Notes under the pieces: model-generated
Told to the model about the DNA's origin: nothing
Databases searched by the model: none
What the model saw: only the letters and a program-made list of their open reading frames with translations
Position numbers and translations under genes: made by a program
Shown: in pieces, positions 52,300 through 61,384 of the stretch
How positions within the stretch are numbered: the stretch's first letter is position 1
How the letters are laid out: each line of letters opens with the position of its first letter
Assembly (NCBI GenBank): GCA_963712655.1
Contig: CAVQIT010000002.1
Span: 124,001 to 188,000 of the forward strand
Direction: 5' to 3'
DNA length: 64,000 nt
From: Pollutimonas sp963712655
GTDB taxonomy: Bacteria > Pseudomonadota > Gammaproteobacteria > Burkholderiales > Burkholderiaceae_B

Positions 52300-52328
52300 T
52301 TGACTTTATAGAGCGACCGTTCTATGAT
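52300..52328 (+). promoter_or_regulatory. sigma-70 promoter TTGACT-17-TATGAT
   Basis: -35 TTGACT at 52300-52305 and -10 TATGAT at 52323-52328 with exactly 17 bp between. Start of transcription would be near 52335, giving a short leader with GGGGGAGA before the ATG at 52349. Confidence 0.72.
52308..52325. promoter_or_regulatory. operator 2, 18-bp palindrome within the promoter spacer
   Basis: ATAGAGCGACCGTTCTAT: same palindrome as operator 1 with one arm mismatch. It fills the -35/-10 spacer and overlaps the -10, so a bound repressor would block RNA polymerase. Confidence 0.7.
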
Positions 52329-52348
52329 TTTTTCAGCGGGGGAGAACT

Positions 52349-53116
52349 ATGCACAACAGATTCGATTTGACCGGCAAGGTCGCGTTGATAACGGGCGCTT
52401 CGGGCGGCTTGGGTGAACATTTTGCGGAAACCCTGGGGCTTGCCGGGGCGAAAGTGGTGCTGGCCGGCCGCCGGGCCGAACGCTTGAACCAGTTGGCGGA
52501 TCGTCTGGCCGGTCTGGGTATTGACGCCTTGGCGGCGCCGGTCGATGTCACCGACCAGTCGGCCATCAAGGCGTGTTTCGATGCCGCGCAAGCGGCGTGC
52601 GGCCTGGTCGATGTGGTCGTGTGCACCGCCGGCGGCACCGTCGGTAAAAACGCATTGTCGATGTCTGTCCAGGACTGGGACCAGGTGCTCGATGTCAATC
52701 TGAAAGGCTGTTGGCTGGTGGCCAATGAAGCGGCGCGGCGCCTGGTAGAGGCCGGCCGCCCCGGCTCCATTATCAATATTTCTTCCATTCTGGGTTATCG
52801 CGTGGCCGGCAATGTGCTGCCCTACACCGTCTCCAAAGCGGGCCTGGAGCAGATGACGCGCGCATTGGCGCTGGAATGGGCGCGCCACGGAATCCGGGTC
52901 AATGCCCTGGCTCCGGGCTATATCGAAACCGATCTCAACCGCGATTTCTTTGCGTCCGACGCGGGCAAGGCCATGATCAAGCGCATTCCGCAGCGCCGGC
53001 TGGGACAGGTCTCCGACCTGGATGGCGCGCTGCTGTTGCTGGCTTCCGACGCTTCTTTGTATATGACTGGCAGTTCCATCGTGCTGGATGGCGGTCATTT
53101 GCAGTCTACTCTTTGA
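52349..53116 (+). CDS. SDR-family oxidoreductase, LvaD-like position
   Basis: 255 residues. Cofactor motif ITGASGGLGEHFA, VVVCTAGGTVG, Ser in INISSILGYRVAG, YTVSKAG (Y-x3-K), LAPGYIETDLN and a closing MTGSSIVLDGGH. First gene after the operator pair, so the first target of regulation. In the P. putida lva operon the SDR LvaD reduces a 4-oxoacyl-CoA to the 4-hydroxyacyl-CoA; the same step is proposed here from context. Confidence 0.88.
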   Translation: MHNRFDLTGKVALITGASGGLGEHFAETLGLAGAKVVLAGRRAERLNQLADRLAGLGIDALAAPVDVTDQSAIKACFDAAQAACGLVDVVVCTAGGTVGKNALSMSVQDWDQVLDVNLKGCWLVANEAARRLVEAGRPGSIINISSILGYRVAGNVLPYTVSKAGLEQMTRALALEWARHGIRVNALAPGYIETDLNRDFFASDAGKAMIKRIPQRRLGQVSDLDGALLLLASDASLYMTGSSIVLDGGHLQSTL

Positions 53117-53130
53117 ACAAGGTTTTATTC

Positions 53131-54327
53131 ATGGACTACATCTTATCGCCGCTGGCGGAAAAGTATCGCGGACAGATCAAGGCATTTGTCGATGAGGAAT
53201 TGATTCCCCTGGAAAGCGATCGGGCTTCGTTCGACGATCACGAAAATATCGCCGAGCCCTTGCTGCAGCGCATGCGCGCCAAGGCGAAGGCGCAGAACCT
53301 ATGGAGCCTGCAAATGCCGCGTGAGCGCGGCGGCCAAGGCCTGTCCATCGCCGAAATGGCGGCGTGCTACGAAGAAATGAACCGATCCATTTTCGGTCCG
53401 GTGGTATTCAATTCGGCGGCGCCCGATGACGGCAACATGATGGTGCTGGAGAAAGTGGCGACTGCGGCCCAGAAAGAGCGCTGGCTGCAGCCTATTATCA
53501 ATGGCGATGTGCGCTCATCGTTCGCCATGACCGAACCGGCGCCAGGGTCGGGGTCGGATCCGGGCATGATGCAGACTACCGCCGTGCGCAAGGGCGACCA
53601 TTGGGTGGTCAATGGCACCAAGCATTTCATAACCGGCGCAGGCGTGGCCTCGCACTTCATTCTTATTGCGCGCACTTCTGGCGATGCGCGCAAAGGCTTG
53701 TCGGCGTTTTTGTTTCATAAAGACGATCCCGGCTGGGAAATCGTGCGGCGCATTCCCATCATGGGTCCCGAGGAACATGGCGGCCATTGCGAGATTCGCT
53801 TCACCGACATGGCCATTCCCGACGAAAACCGTTTGATGGAAGTGGGCGACGGCTTGAAGCTGACCCAAATCCGCCTCGGCCCGGCTCGGCTGACGCATTG
53901 CATGCGCTGGCTGGGCCTGTCGAAACGATCCATGGAAATTGCCGCCGATTATGTGGGCCGGCGCGAATCTTTCGGGGTAAGGCTGGCCGACAGGGAAGGC
54001 GTGCAATGGCTGCTGGGTGAAGCCGCCATGGGTATTCAGATTGGCCGCTTGCTTACCATGCATGCCGCATGGAAGCTGGATCAAGGCGATTTCGCCCGCA
54101 AGGAAGTGTCCATGGCGAAAGTCGCCGTTTCCAATACCTTGCATCAATCGGTCGATACGGCGATCCAGCTATGCGGCGCCCTGGGCTATTCGAAAGACAC
54201 GCCGCTGGAATGGATATACCGCTACGCCCGCCAGGCGCGCCTGGTCGACGGCGCGTCCGAAGTGCATAAAATGGTTCTATCGAAAAGCCTGCTTAAAGAA
54301 GGCAACGGCTTTTGGGCATGGGGCTGA
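53131..54327 (+). CDS. acyl-CoA dehydrogenase family protein, LvaC/ACAD10-11-like position
   Basis: 398 residues from the ATG at 53131; the longer frame is an overlap with the SDR. Seen: SLQMPRERGGQGLSIAEMA, FAMTEPAPGSGSDPGMMQT, VNGTKHFITGAGVAS, RIPIMGPEEHGGHCEIRFTD, GLKLTQIRLGPARLTHCMRW and CGALGYSKDTPLEWIYRYAR. The long ACAD type that partners APH-like kinases. In that pathway it acts on a 4-phosphoacyl-CoA rather than on a plain acyl-CoA. Four bases separate it from the kinase gene. Confidence 0.88.
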   Translation: MDYILSPLAEKYRGQIKAFVDEELIPLESDRASFDDHENIAEPLLQRMRAKAKAQNLWSLQMPRERGGQGLSIAEMAACYEEMNRSIFGPVVFNSAAPDDGNMMVLEKVATAAQKERWLQPIINGDVRSSFAMTEPAPGSGSDPGMMQTTAVRKGDHWVVNGTKHFITGAGVASHFILIARTSGDARKGLSAFLFHKDDPGWEIVRRIPIMGPEEHGGHCEIRFTDMAIPDENRLMEVGDGLKLTQIRLGPARLTHCMRWLGLSKRSMEIAADYVGRRESFGVRLADREGVQWLLGEAAMGIQIGRLLTMHAAWKLDQGDFARKEVSMAKVAVSNTLHQSVDTAIQLCGALGYSKDTPLEWIYRYARQARLVDGASEVHKMVLSKSLLKEGNGFWAWG

Positions 54328-54330
54328 TCC

Positions 54331-55363
54331 ATGGACCAGGACGACATAAGCCGGGCATTGGCGCTGTATGTCAAGCGCCAGACCGGCGCCGACGACGTCC
54401 AGGTGCTGGAGTTCGTCCGCCTGTCCGGCGGCGCAATACAAAACAATTATGCATTGACGGTGCATTGCGCCGGAGGGCGTAAGCCGGGCCGTCTTGAACT
54501 GGTGGTGCGTAGCGACGCGCCGTCGAAAATCGATGTCAGCCTGAGCCGCCAGCAAGAGTTCCAAGTGTTGAGCGTAGCGTATGAGGCGGGTGTGACAGTG
54601 CCGCAACCCCTGTGGCTGTGCACCGATTTGTCCGTGATCGGCAGTGTGTTTTGCGTCATGGCGCGGGTTCCTGGCATGGCGGCCGGGCATAAGCTGGTCA
54701 AGGGCGCCCTGACGCCTGCGCAGGCTAAAGGGCTGACTCATCAATTGGGCCAGGAACTTGCACGATTGCACAACGTTCGTGCGCCCGATGCGCGTCTTGA
54801 CACCTTGCCGCTGCCGCGGCCATCGCCGGCGCTGGCGCGCATACGCGAGTACCGCCAGGCGCTGGATGCGATACCGGAACCGCATCCGGTGCTTGAATGG
54901 TCATTGAACTGGCTGGAAGCCAACGCCGCCGGCAAGCGACGGCATCGTGCTTTGCCATTGCGATTTTCGTACGGGCAACTACATGGTCGACCAAGGGCGG
55001 TTGACCGGCGTGCTGGACTGGGAATTCGCCGCATGGAGCGATCCCTATGAAGACCTGGGTTGGCTTTGTTCAAAAAGCTGGCGCTTCGGTGTCCGCCAGA
55101 AAGAAGTGGGCGGGGTGGGCGACAAGGCCGATTTGTTCGACGCTTATGCCAGCGTATCGGGGCGGCCCGTCGATCCCGGCAAAGTGCTTTACTGGGAAGT
55201 CATGGGCATGACCCGCTGGGCCGTTATTTCGCTGCAACAGGCGCAGCGTCACTTGTCGGGCGAGCAGTCGTCGCTCGAACTTGCCCTGACCGGGCGTTTG
55301 TTGCCGGAAATCGAATTCGATTTGCTGACGCAAATCGGCGAACTGGGGATAGGCCATGAATAA
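54331..55363 (+). pseudogene. APH-family phosphotransferase (LvaA-like), one apparent frameshift
   Basis: About 343 residues when joined. The N-lobe (VLEFVRLSGGAIQNNYALTV, LVVRSDAP, QQEFQVLSVAYEAG, CVMARVPG) lies in one frame to about 54925. The C-lobe with HxDxxxxN (CHCDFRTGNYMV), DWEFAAW and DPYEDLGWLC lies in another. Removing one C near 54926 joins them (ANAPASDGIVLCHC). Kinases of this group beside an ACAD phosphorylate 4-hydroxyacyl-CoA. Frameshift error or real inactivation cannot be told from this sequence; the downstream genes look intact, so error is favoured. Confidence 0.85.
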
Positions 55364-55721
55364 CCGTCCGGATGGAAGCGAATTGCTGGCCGTGGCGCGG
55401 CGCGTCTTGCTTGACGATCTGTTGCCTTTGCTTCCGGCGGAAAAGACTTATGATGCGCTGATGGTCGCCAATGCCATGGCGATCGCGGCACGCGAATTCG
55501 GCCGGCCAGATCAGGATCGGTGTCCGCCGGATGACCGGATATCGCAGTTTTACCGGCAGGCGGGACTGGACGATGCCTTGGACCCGACAGAAACATGCCT
55601 GGCTGCGCAAATCCGCAAGAAGGCCATTCCCCCGTCGCACGGCGGGCTGTTGTATCAATTGCTTGTTTCCCTGACGCGCGCCAAACTGGCGATTTCCAAT
55701 CCCAAGCACTTGGGTAAATGA
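55356..55721 (+). CDS. DUF6285-like small protein, LvaB-like position
   Basis: 121 residues, soluble, no signal: GSELLAVARRVLLDDLLPLL, YDALMVANAMAIAAREFG, LAAQIRKKAIPPSHGGLL and VSLTRAKLAISNPKHLG. Proteins like this sit directly beside APH-type kinases and ACADs; in P. putida the small partner LvaB is needed with LvaA for kinase activity. The family assignment is from memory of that gene order. Overlaps the kinase stop by 8 bases. Confidence 0.8.
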   Translation: MNNRPDGSELLAVARRVLLDDLLPLLPAEKTYDALMVANAMAIAAREFGRPDQDRCPPDDRISQFYRQAGLDDALDPTETCLAAQIRKKAIPPSHGGLLYQLLVSLTRAKLAISNPKHLGK

Positions 55722-55731
55722 AGGGAAAAGC

Positions 55732-57363
55732 ATGAACGGTAAATATCAGCTTGGCCTGGAAAAACAATCGGCAAATTACTCCAGCCTGACGCCGGTCAGT
55801 TTTTTGCAGCGGTCCGCTTATATATTTCCTGACAAGACAGCGGTGATCGACGACGGCCTGGTCCTGACTTACAAAGAGTTTTATCGCCGCTGTTGCCGCA
55901 TGGCGTCGGCGCTTGCCAATATAGGCATCAAGGCGGGCGATACGGTATCGGTGTTATGCCTGAATACGCATGAGCTATTGGAAAGCCACTATTCCGTTCC
56001 CATGCTGGGCGCTGTGCTCAATGCCCTGAATACGCGCCTGGATGCCGCAACCCTGGCTTTCATCCTGGAGCATGGTGAATCGCGCGTCTTGCTGTACGAC
56101 ACCGAATTCGAAGAGCTAGTCCGGCAAGCCACGGCCGGTATGGCTTCTCCGCCTTTGCTGGTGGCCATCGGCCGGACGGACGGCGCGCCGTCCGTCGCCA
56201 CTTACGAAAGCCTGATCGCGGCGGGCGACCCGGATTTTCGCTGGACCAAGGTCGACGACGAATGGGACGCCATCGCGCTTAATTACACATCGGGGACTAC
56301 CGGCAATCCCAAGGGAGTCGTCTACCATCACCGCGGCGCGTATCTGGCGGCAATGAGCAACGCCATGGCTTTCAACATGACGGCCGACACGGTTTACTTA
56401 TGGACCTTGCCCATGTTCCATTGCAGCGGCTGGTGCTATACCTGGGCCATAACGGCCGTGGGCGGCACGCATGTCTGCCTGCGCAAGGTACAGGCGGCCC
56501 AGGTGGCCGAGCGCATTACACAGCATAAAGTCAGCCATATGTGCGGCGCGCCCGTCGTGTTGAACATGCTATTGAACGATTTCCACAATAGCGGGCTGAC
56601 CCTGGCGCAGCCGGTGCAATTCGCCTTGGGCGGCGCGGCGCCTCCCAGCCCGGTCATACGCCGTGCGCAGGACATCGGTTTTCATATAACGCATTTGTAT
56701 GGCCTGACCGAGTCGTATGGCCCGTCCGCCTTGTGCGTATGGCAAAACGACTGGCAATATTTGCCGGCCGAGGAGCTGGCCCGGAAAATGGCCAGGCAGG
56801 GCGTGGGCACCATCGCTATCGATGACTTGAGCGTGGTCAGTTCCGGCGCCGGCGGCGCGGTGCCTTCCGATGGGCAAACACTAGGCGAATTGCTTATCCG
56901 GGGCAATACGCTTATGAAAGGCTACCTGAAAAACCAAGCGGGCACTCAGGAAGCGTTCAAGGACGGCTGGTTTCATACCGGCGACCTGGCGGTGGTGCAC
57001 CCGGACGGTTATGTCGAAATCAAGGATCGCATTAAAGACATCATCATTTCGGGGGGAGAAAACATTTCCAGCCAGGAAATCGAAGAGGTGCTGTATCGCC
57101 ACCCCGCGGTGCTTGAAGCCGCCGTGGTGGCGATGCCGGACGAGAAATGGGGCGAAGTGCCTTGCGCCTTTATTGCCCTGAAAGAAGGCATGGAACCGGT
57201 GGACGGGCAGGAAATCATTGCGTTTTGCAAAGCGCGCATGGCATCGTTCAAGGCTCCGAAACGAATTGTTTTCGGTGAATTGCCAAAGACATCGACCGGC
57301 AAGATCCGCAAGAATTTTCTCAGGGATGCGTTATCGGAAAAAGGAGGTGACTACCAACCATAG
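55732..57363 (+). CDS. acyl-CoA synthetase, AMP-binding family, LvaE-like position
   Basis: 543 residues. Seen: NYTSGTTGNPKGVVYHHRGA (P-loop), LYGLTESYG (A5), GWFHTGDLAVVHPDGY (A7), DIIISGGENISSQEIEEVL (A8) and the Lys of KTSTGKIRKNFL (A10). It would start the pathway by making the CoA ester of the imported acid. 11 bp after the DUF6285-like gene, with AGGGAAAAGC upstream. Confidence 0.9.
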   Translation: MNGKYQLGLEKQSANYSSLTPVSFLQRSAYIFPDKTAVIDDGLVLTYKEFYRRCCRMASALANIGIKAGDTVSVLCLNTHELLESHYSVPMLGAVLNALNTRLDAATLAFILEHGESRVLLYDTEFEELVRQATAGMASPPLLVAIGRTDGAPSVATYESLIAAGDPDFRWTKVDDEWDAIALNYTSGTTGNPKGVVYHHRGAYLAAMSNAMAFNMTADTVYLWTLPMFHCSGWCYTWAITAVGGTHVCLRKVQAAQVAERITQHKVSHMCGAPVVLNMLLNDFHNSGLTLAQPVQFALGGAAPPSPVIRRAQDIGFHITHLYGLTESYGPSALCVWQNDWQYLPAEELARKMARQGVGTIAIDDLSVVSSGAGGAVPSDGQTLGELLIRGNTLMKGYLKNQAGTQEAFKDGWFHTGDLAVVHPDGYVEIKDRIKDIIISGGENISSQEIEEVLYRHPAVLEAAVVAMPDEKWGEVPCAFIALKEGMEPVDGQEIIAFCKARMASFKAPKRIVFGELPKTSTGKIRKNFLRDALSEKGGDYQP

Positions 57364-57455
57364 CCTGATTGTCAGCAGCACAGTGTTTGCAGTAGATGTA
57401 GAAGCAAAGGACTCACGCAGATAACAAAATAATTATTATTCAAGGAGACGTCTAC

Positions 57456-58676
57456 ATGTTCAAGATTCTTACGAAACGGCCACTGTTGTCATTAGCGCTT
57501 GCCGGCGCATTCGCCTTCGGTCCGGCGCATGCCGCCGACGAGCCCATCAAAATCGGCGCCATCTATATCATGTCGGGCAGCGCGGCAACCTACGGAAAGT
57601 TTGCCGGGCAGGGGATCCAACTGGCGATGGACGAAATCAATGCGTCCGGCGGCATCCTGGGGCGCAAATTGGCGCTGCAGCTTGAAGACGGGCAGGGCAA
57701 GGCCGCCGTGGCGATTCAAGCCGCCCGCAAACTCGTTTACCAGGACAAGGCCGATCTGCTCATGGGGCTGGATAGCTCGGGTGTTGCGCAAGGCCTGGCG
57801 CCGGTGTTGCCCGAACTGGGCAAGCCTTTCATCATTACTCATGCCGCCACGCCCGACGTAACCGGCAAGCTGTGCAATGCGTATACCTACCGCGTCAGCG
57901 TCAATGTCCACCAGAACATGCAGGGAGCGGCGACGATTGCGGCCAAGACCGGGGCCAAGAAGTGGACCACCATAGGCCCCGATTACGCGTTCGGTCATCA
58001 GTCATGGGAATTTTTCAGCAAGTACATGAAAGAGAAAATGCCCGATGTCGAACTGATGGACAAGACGGCGTTTCCACGCTTCGGCGCCGAAGATTTCACG
58101 CCCTTCATCAACAGCGTGATGGAGTCCAAGCCCGATGGGGTGCTGATTTCCTTATGGGGCGGCGATCTGGTGAACTTCGTACGCCAGGCCAATAACCGCG
58201 GCTTCTTCAAGCAGGGGTTCCAGGTATTGCTGACCGTCGGCGCGGCAACAGAGGTGCTGACCGCGCTGGGCGATCAAATGCCCGAAGGGGTATGGCTGGG
58301 CACGCGCTACTGGTATGGCGCCCATGATAACGATCTGAACAAGAAATTCGTGGCGTCCTACAAGAAGAACTATGGCGTGCCGCCCAGTTACAACGCCGAA
58401 GGCGCTTATGTTGCCGTGTATGCATTCAAGGCGGCCATCGAGAAAGCCGGCAGCGTGGACGGCAAGGCGGTGTCCAAGGCGCTTTCCGGCCTGAGCATTC
58501 CCGCTCCGACCGGCACCCTGACCTTGCGCAAGGGCGACAATCAGGCGCTGATCGGCCCTACCTGGGGGCGCACAGGCCCAATGAACACGCAAGACAAAAT
58601 ACGTTCATTGACCGAAATGCAATTCTTCGATGGCGAGAAAATAACCCCGCCCGTGGACCCTGCCTGCAAATTGTGA
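57456..58676 (+). CDS. ABC transporter substrate-binding protein, branched-chain amino acid type
   Basis: 406 residues. Signal peptide MFKILTKRPLLSLALAGAFA, cleavage after AHA. Type I periplasmic binding fold (IKIGAIYIMSGSAATYGKFA, QGIQLAMDEINASGGILGRK, DLLMGLDSSGVAQGLAP, GPDYAFGHQSWEFF). Relatives bind amides, urea, aromatic or short organic acids as well as branched amino acids. Next to CoA-pathway genes it more likely binds the acid substrate than an amino acid. AAGGAG precedes the ATG. Confidence 0.9.
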   Translation: MFKILTKRPLLSLALAGAFAFGPAHAADEPIKIGAIYIMSGSAATYGKFAGQGIQLAMDEINASGGILGRKLALQLEDGQGKAAVAIQAARKLVYQDKADLLMGLDSSGVAQGLAPVLPELGKPFIITHAATPDVTGKLCNAYTYRVSVNVHQNMQGAATIAAKTGAKKWTTIGPDYAFGHQSWEFFSKYMKEKMPDVELMDKTAFPRFGAEDFTPFINSVMESKPDGVLISLWGGDLVNFVRQANNRGFFKQGFQVLLTVGAATEVLTALGDQMPEGVWLGTRYWYGAHDNDLNKKFVASYKKNYGVPPSYNAEGAYVAVYAFKAAIEKAGSVDGKAVSKALSGLSIPAPTGTLTLRKGDNQALIGPTWGRTGPMNTQDKIRSLTEMQFFDGEKITPPVDPACKL

Positions 58677-58706
58677 TGACTATAAAAACAGTTTGAATCG
58701 TTGTTG

Positions 58707-58752
58707 CCGCGGGCCGGATGACGCGGGCATTGCCCGCCAAGCCGGCCCGCGG
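58707..58752. other. branched hairpin between the binding-protein and permease genes
   Basis: Outer arms CCGCGGGCCGG at 58707-58717 and the complement at 58742-58752 (perfect 11 bp), with an inner GCGGGC-ATT-GCCCGC stem at 58723-58737. A stem here may stabilise or partly end the upstream mRNA, giving more binding protein than permease. Confidence 0.65.
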
Positions 58753-58803
58753 GCACGCGGTTGCGGCGGAATCGGCTCCAAGCATCCTTGACGGAGGGAC
58801 ACC

Positions 58804-59676
58804 ATGGGTAGTTTAGGAATGGCTTTGCTCAATAGCCTTGACATCGGCCTGTTGCTGTTTGTCATCGCGGTTGGCTTGAATATTGTGTTTGGCGTGTTGA
58901 GCGTCATTAATTTTGCCCACGGCGCGCTATACATGCTGGGCGCGTATCTGGCATATACCTGCATGACGCTTTTGGGCATGTCATTCTGGATGACATTGTT
59001 GCTGGCGCCTTTGGGCGTGGCGGCGTTGGCGGTGCTGATCGACCGGCTGATGCTGCGCTTTATTTACCAGCGCGAAATTTCCGACAGTTTGCTGCTTACG
59101 TTTGCCTTGCTGCTGATCCTGAATGAATCGGTGCGCATGGTATGGGGCACAGGCATACATGTGATCGATCCTCCCGCCTTCCTGCAAGGGACGGCGGTGC
59201 TGCCTGGCGGCGCCACCTATCCCATCTACAGCCTTTTTGTCGTGGCGGTGGGTTTGATCGTCGTTTGCGCATTATGGCTGTTGTTCAACCGCACGCGGGT
59301 CGGCAAGATCATGCGCGCGGCGGCGCTCGACCGCGACATGGCGCAGGTGCTTTGCATCAACACCAAGCTGGTGATTACGGGTGTGTTTGCCTTTGGCGCC
59401 TGGCTTGCCGCCGTGGGAGGCGTGGTTGCCGCGCCCATGCGCGCCATCGATCCGGGCATGGGCGACAAAATCATTATCGAAAGCTTCATTGTCGTGGTGA
59501 TCGGCGGCCTGGGCAGTTTTCCGGGCACATTGCTGGGCGCGATCATCCTGGGACTGATTTATGGGTTCGGCGGGCGGTTTCTACCCGAAGTGAACCTGAT
59601 TCTGCCCTTTGTGGGCATGGCCATCGTCCTGTTGCTCAAGCCTCATGGCTTGATGGGCAAGGGAGCATCGCTATGA
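58804..59676 (+). CDS. livH: branched-chain-type ABC permease, LivH-like
   Basis: 290 residues with about 8 hydrophobic segments. NIVFGVLSVINFAHGALYML and GGVVAAPMRAIDPGMGDKI with FIVVVIGGLGSFPGTLLGAI are the LivH signature; the last contains the coupling-helix EAA-like loop. Forms the inner-membrane channel with the next gene. Stop overlaps livM start (ATGA). Confidence 0.92.
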   Translation: MGSLGMALLNSLDIGLLLFVIAVGLNIVFGVLSVINFAHGALYMLGAYLAYTCMTLLGMSFWMTLLLAPLGVAALAVLIDRLMLRFIYQREISDSLLLTFALLLILNESVRMVWGTGIHVIDPPAFLQGTAVLPGGATYPIYSLFVVAVGLIVVCALWLLFNRTRVGKIMRAAALDRDMAQVLCINTKLVITGVFAFGAWLAAVGGVVAAPMRAIDPGMGDKIIIESFIVVVIGGLGSFPGTLLGAIILGLIYGFGGRFLPEVNLILPFVGMAIVLLLKPHGLMGKGASL

Positions 59677-60617
59677 GAAGCCGCCTGACGCCCATTGTGT
59701 TGATACTGGTGCTTGCCGCGCTGGCCGCCTTGCCCTGGATAACGCCGTATTTCTATATTTTCATCGTCACCGAAATCCTGATCCTGGGCTTGTTCGCCGC
59801 CAGTTTCAATCTGATTTTCGGCTATACCGGCATGCTCAGTTTCGGACACGCGGCATTCTTCGGCGTGGGGGCCTACGCCACGGCCTTGCTGTTGCAAGGG
59901 GTTCAATGGCCGCTGCTGGCCTGCCTGCTGGTGGCCGTGGTCGCGGGCGCCGTCCTGGCCTTGATTATCGGATTTTTCAGCGTCCGGCTCAATGAAGTGT
60001 ATTTTTCGATGCTGACCCTGGCGTTCGGCATGATGGTTTTCGCCGTGGTGCATCAGTGGCGTTCGGTGACCAATGGCAGCGATGGCATCGCGGGCTTTCG
60101 TGTCGGGTCGCTGGGCCTGGGGCTTGATCTTGCGCTGGCCAACCCCAGCGTTTATTACCATGTGGTGCTGGTCATTGTCGTGATTGCCACGGCCATCCTG
60201 TACTTGATCTGCCGCTCGTCTTTCGGGCTGATCTTGCGCGCCATTCGCCAGAACCCGGAGCGGGTCGCATTTTGCGGCCTCAACGTCAAAAGCTACAGGC
60301 TGGCGGCGTTCACCATTGCCGGCGCATTCGCCGGCCTGGCCGGCGGACTGATGGCGCCGTTCCTGCGCATTGCCAGTCCCGAACTGGTGCACTGGTCCAT
60401 GTCGGCCGAACCGGTACTGATGTCCATCCTGGGCGGCACCGGCTATTTTCTGGGGCCGTTTTTCGGCGCCGCCATGTTCGTATTGCTGGAAACCTGGATC
60501 ACTAGCATGACGCATGCCTGGATGCTGGTGCTGGGAATTATCCTGGCGCTGATGGTGATGTTTTTCCGGCGGGGTGTGCTGGGAACCTTTCTCGACTGGT
60601 GGCAGGAGCGCAAATGA
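59673..60617 (+). CDS. livM: branched-chain-type ABC permease, LivM-like
   Basis: 314 residues, about 9 hydrophobic segments. SFNLIFGYTGMLSFGHAAFFGVGAY near residue 40 and RAIRQNPERVAFCGLNVKSYR then FAGLAGGLMAPF are LivM marks. The start is the ATG at 59673 that overlaps the livH stop; the longer open frame upstream is a shadow of livH. Ends overlapping livG (ATGA). Confidence 0.92.
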   Translation: MRSRLTPIVLILVLAALAALPWITPYFYIFIVTEILILGLFAASFNLIFGYTGMLSFGHAAFFGVGAYATALLLQGVQWPLLACLLVAVVAGAVLALIIGFFSVRLNEVYFSMLTLAFGMMVFAVVHQWRSVTNGSDGIAGFRVGSLGLGLDLALANPSVYYHVVLVIVVIATAILYLICRSSFGLILRAIRQNPERVAFCGLNVKSYRLAAFTIAGAFAGLAGGLMAPFLRIASPELVHWSMSAEPVLMSILGGTGYFLGPFFGAAMFVLLETWITSMTHAWMLVLGIILALMVMFFRRGVLGTFLDWWQERK

Positions 60618-61384
60618 CACAACCGACCTTGCAAATTACCCATCTGAGCAAACGTTTCGGCGGCGTGACCGCCGTATCGGATGTGTCGCTCGATGTGAGT
60701 CCCCGAGAGACGCTGGCCATCATCGGCCCGAACGGCGCCGGGAAAACGACCTTCTACAACATGCTGTCGGGGCGCATGGTGCCCACGGAAGGAAAAATTG
60801 TCTTCGAGGGACAGGATATTACCGGCCTGCCGCCGCATCGCATCAGCCGCATGGGCGTGTCGCGCTCGTTCCAGATCAATAATATCTTCAACGAGATGAC
60901 GGTGCGCGAAAACATCGAGGTTGCCTTGACGGCCTACCATGGCGATAGCCGGCGCTGGTCGAATATCGCTTCGCGCAACCGCCCCATCCAGGCGGAGGCC
61001 GACAGCTTGCTTGAACGCCTGTCCTTGACCGATCTGGCCACGCGGCGGGCGGGGGTCATCAGCTACGGGGATAAACGCCTGGTGGAGATTGCGGTGGTGC
61101 TGGCCACCCGGCCGCGCCTGGTTTTGCTGGACGAACCCACGGCGGGCATGACGCCGGATGAAACCCACAGGGTCACCGCTTTGGTCAAATCGCTGGCGGC
61201 AACCGGCGACTATACCTTCTTGATCACCGAGCACGATATGGGGGTGGTGTTCGATGTGGCTGACCGGATCCTGGTCATGCACCGCGGCCAGACATTGGTG
61301 CTGGGATCCCCGCAAGAGGTCAAGGAGCATCCCGAAGTCAGACGAGCCTATTTAGGCGATGCGGAAGAGGAAATCGCGCCATGA
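60614..61384 (+). CDS. livG: branched-chain-type ABC ATPase, LivG-like
   Basis: 256 residues. Walker A GPNGAGKTTFYNML, Q-loop FQINNIFNEM, signature-like ISYGDKRLVEIAVVLA (a YGDKR variant in place of LSGGQ, common in LivG), Walker B LVLLDEPTAGM and the switch His in ITEHDMGVV. ATP hydrolysis drives uptake. ATG at 60614 overlaps the livM stop; the end overlaps livF by 4 bases. Confidence 0.93.
   Translation: MTQPTLQITHLSKRFGGVTAVSDVSLDVSPRETLAIIGPNGAGKTTFYNMLSGRMVPTEGKIVFEGQDITGLPPHRISRMGVSRSFQINNIFNEMTVRENIEVALTAYHGDSRRWSNIASRNRPIQAEADSLLERLSLTDLATRRAGVISYGDKRLVEIAVVLATRPRLVLLDEPTAGMTPDETHRVTALVKSLAATGDYTFLITEHDMGVVFDVADRILVMHRGQTLVLGSPQEVKEHPEVRRAYLGDAEEEIAP

Larger units (their letters stand above)
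52178..52348. other. promoter region of the lva-like operon
   Basis: The 171 bp between the repeat and the SDR start hold two palindromes and a good sigma-70-like promoter, listed separately, and GGGGGAGA ahead of the ATG. Confidence 0.6.
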
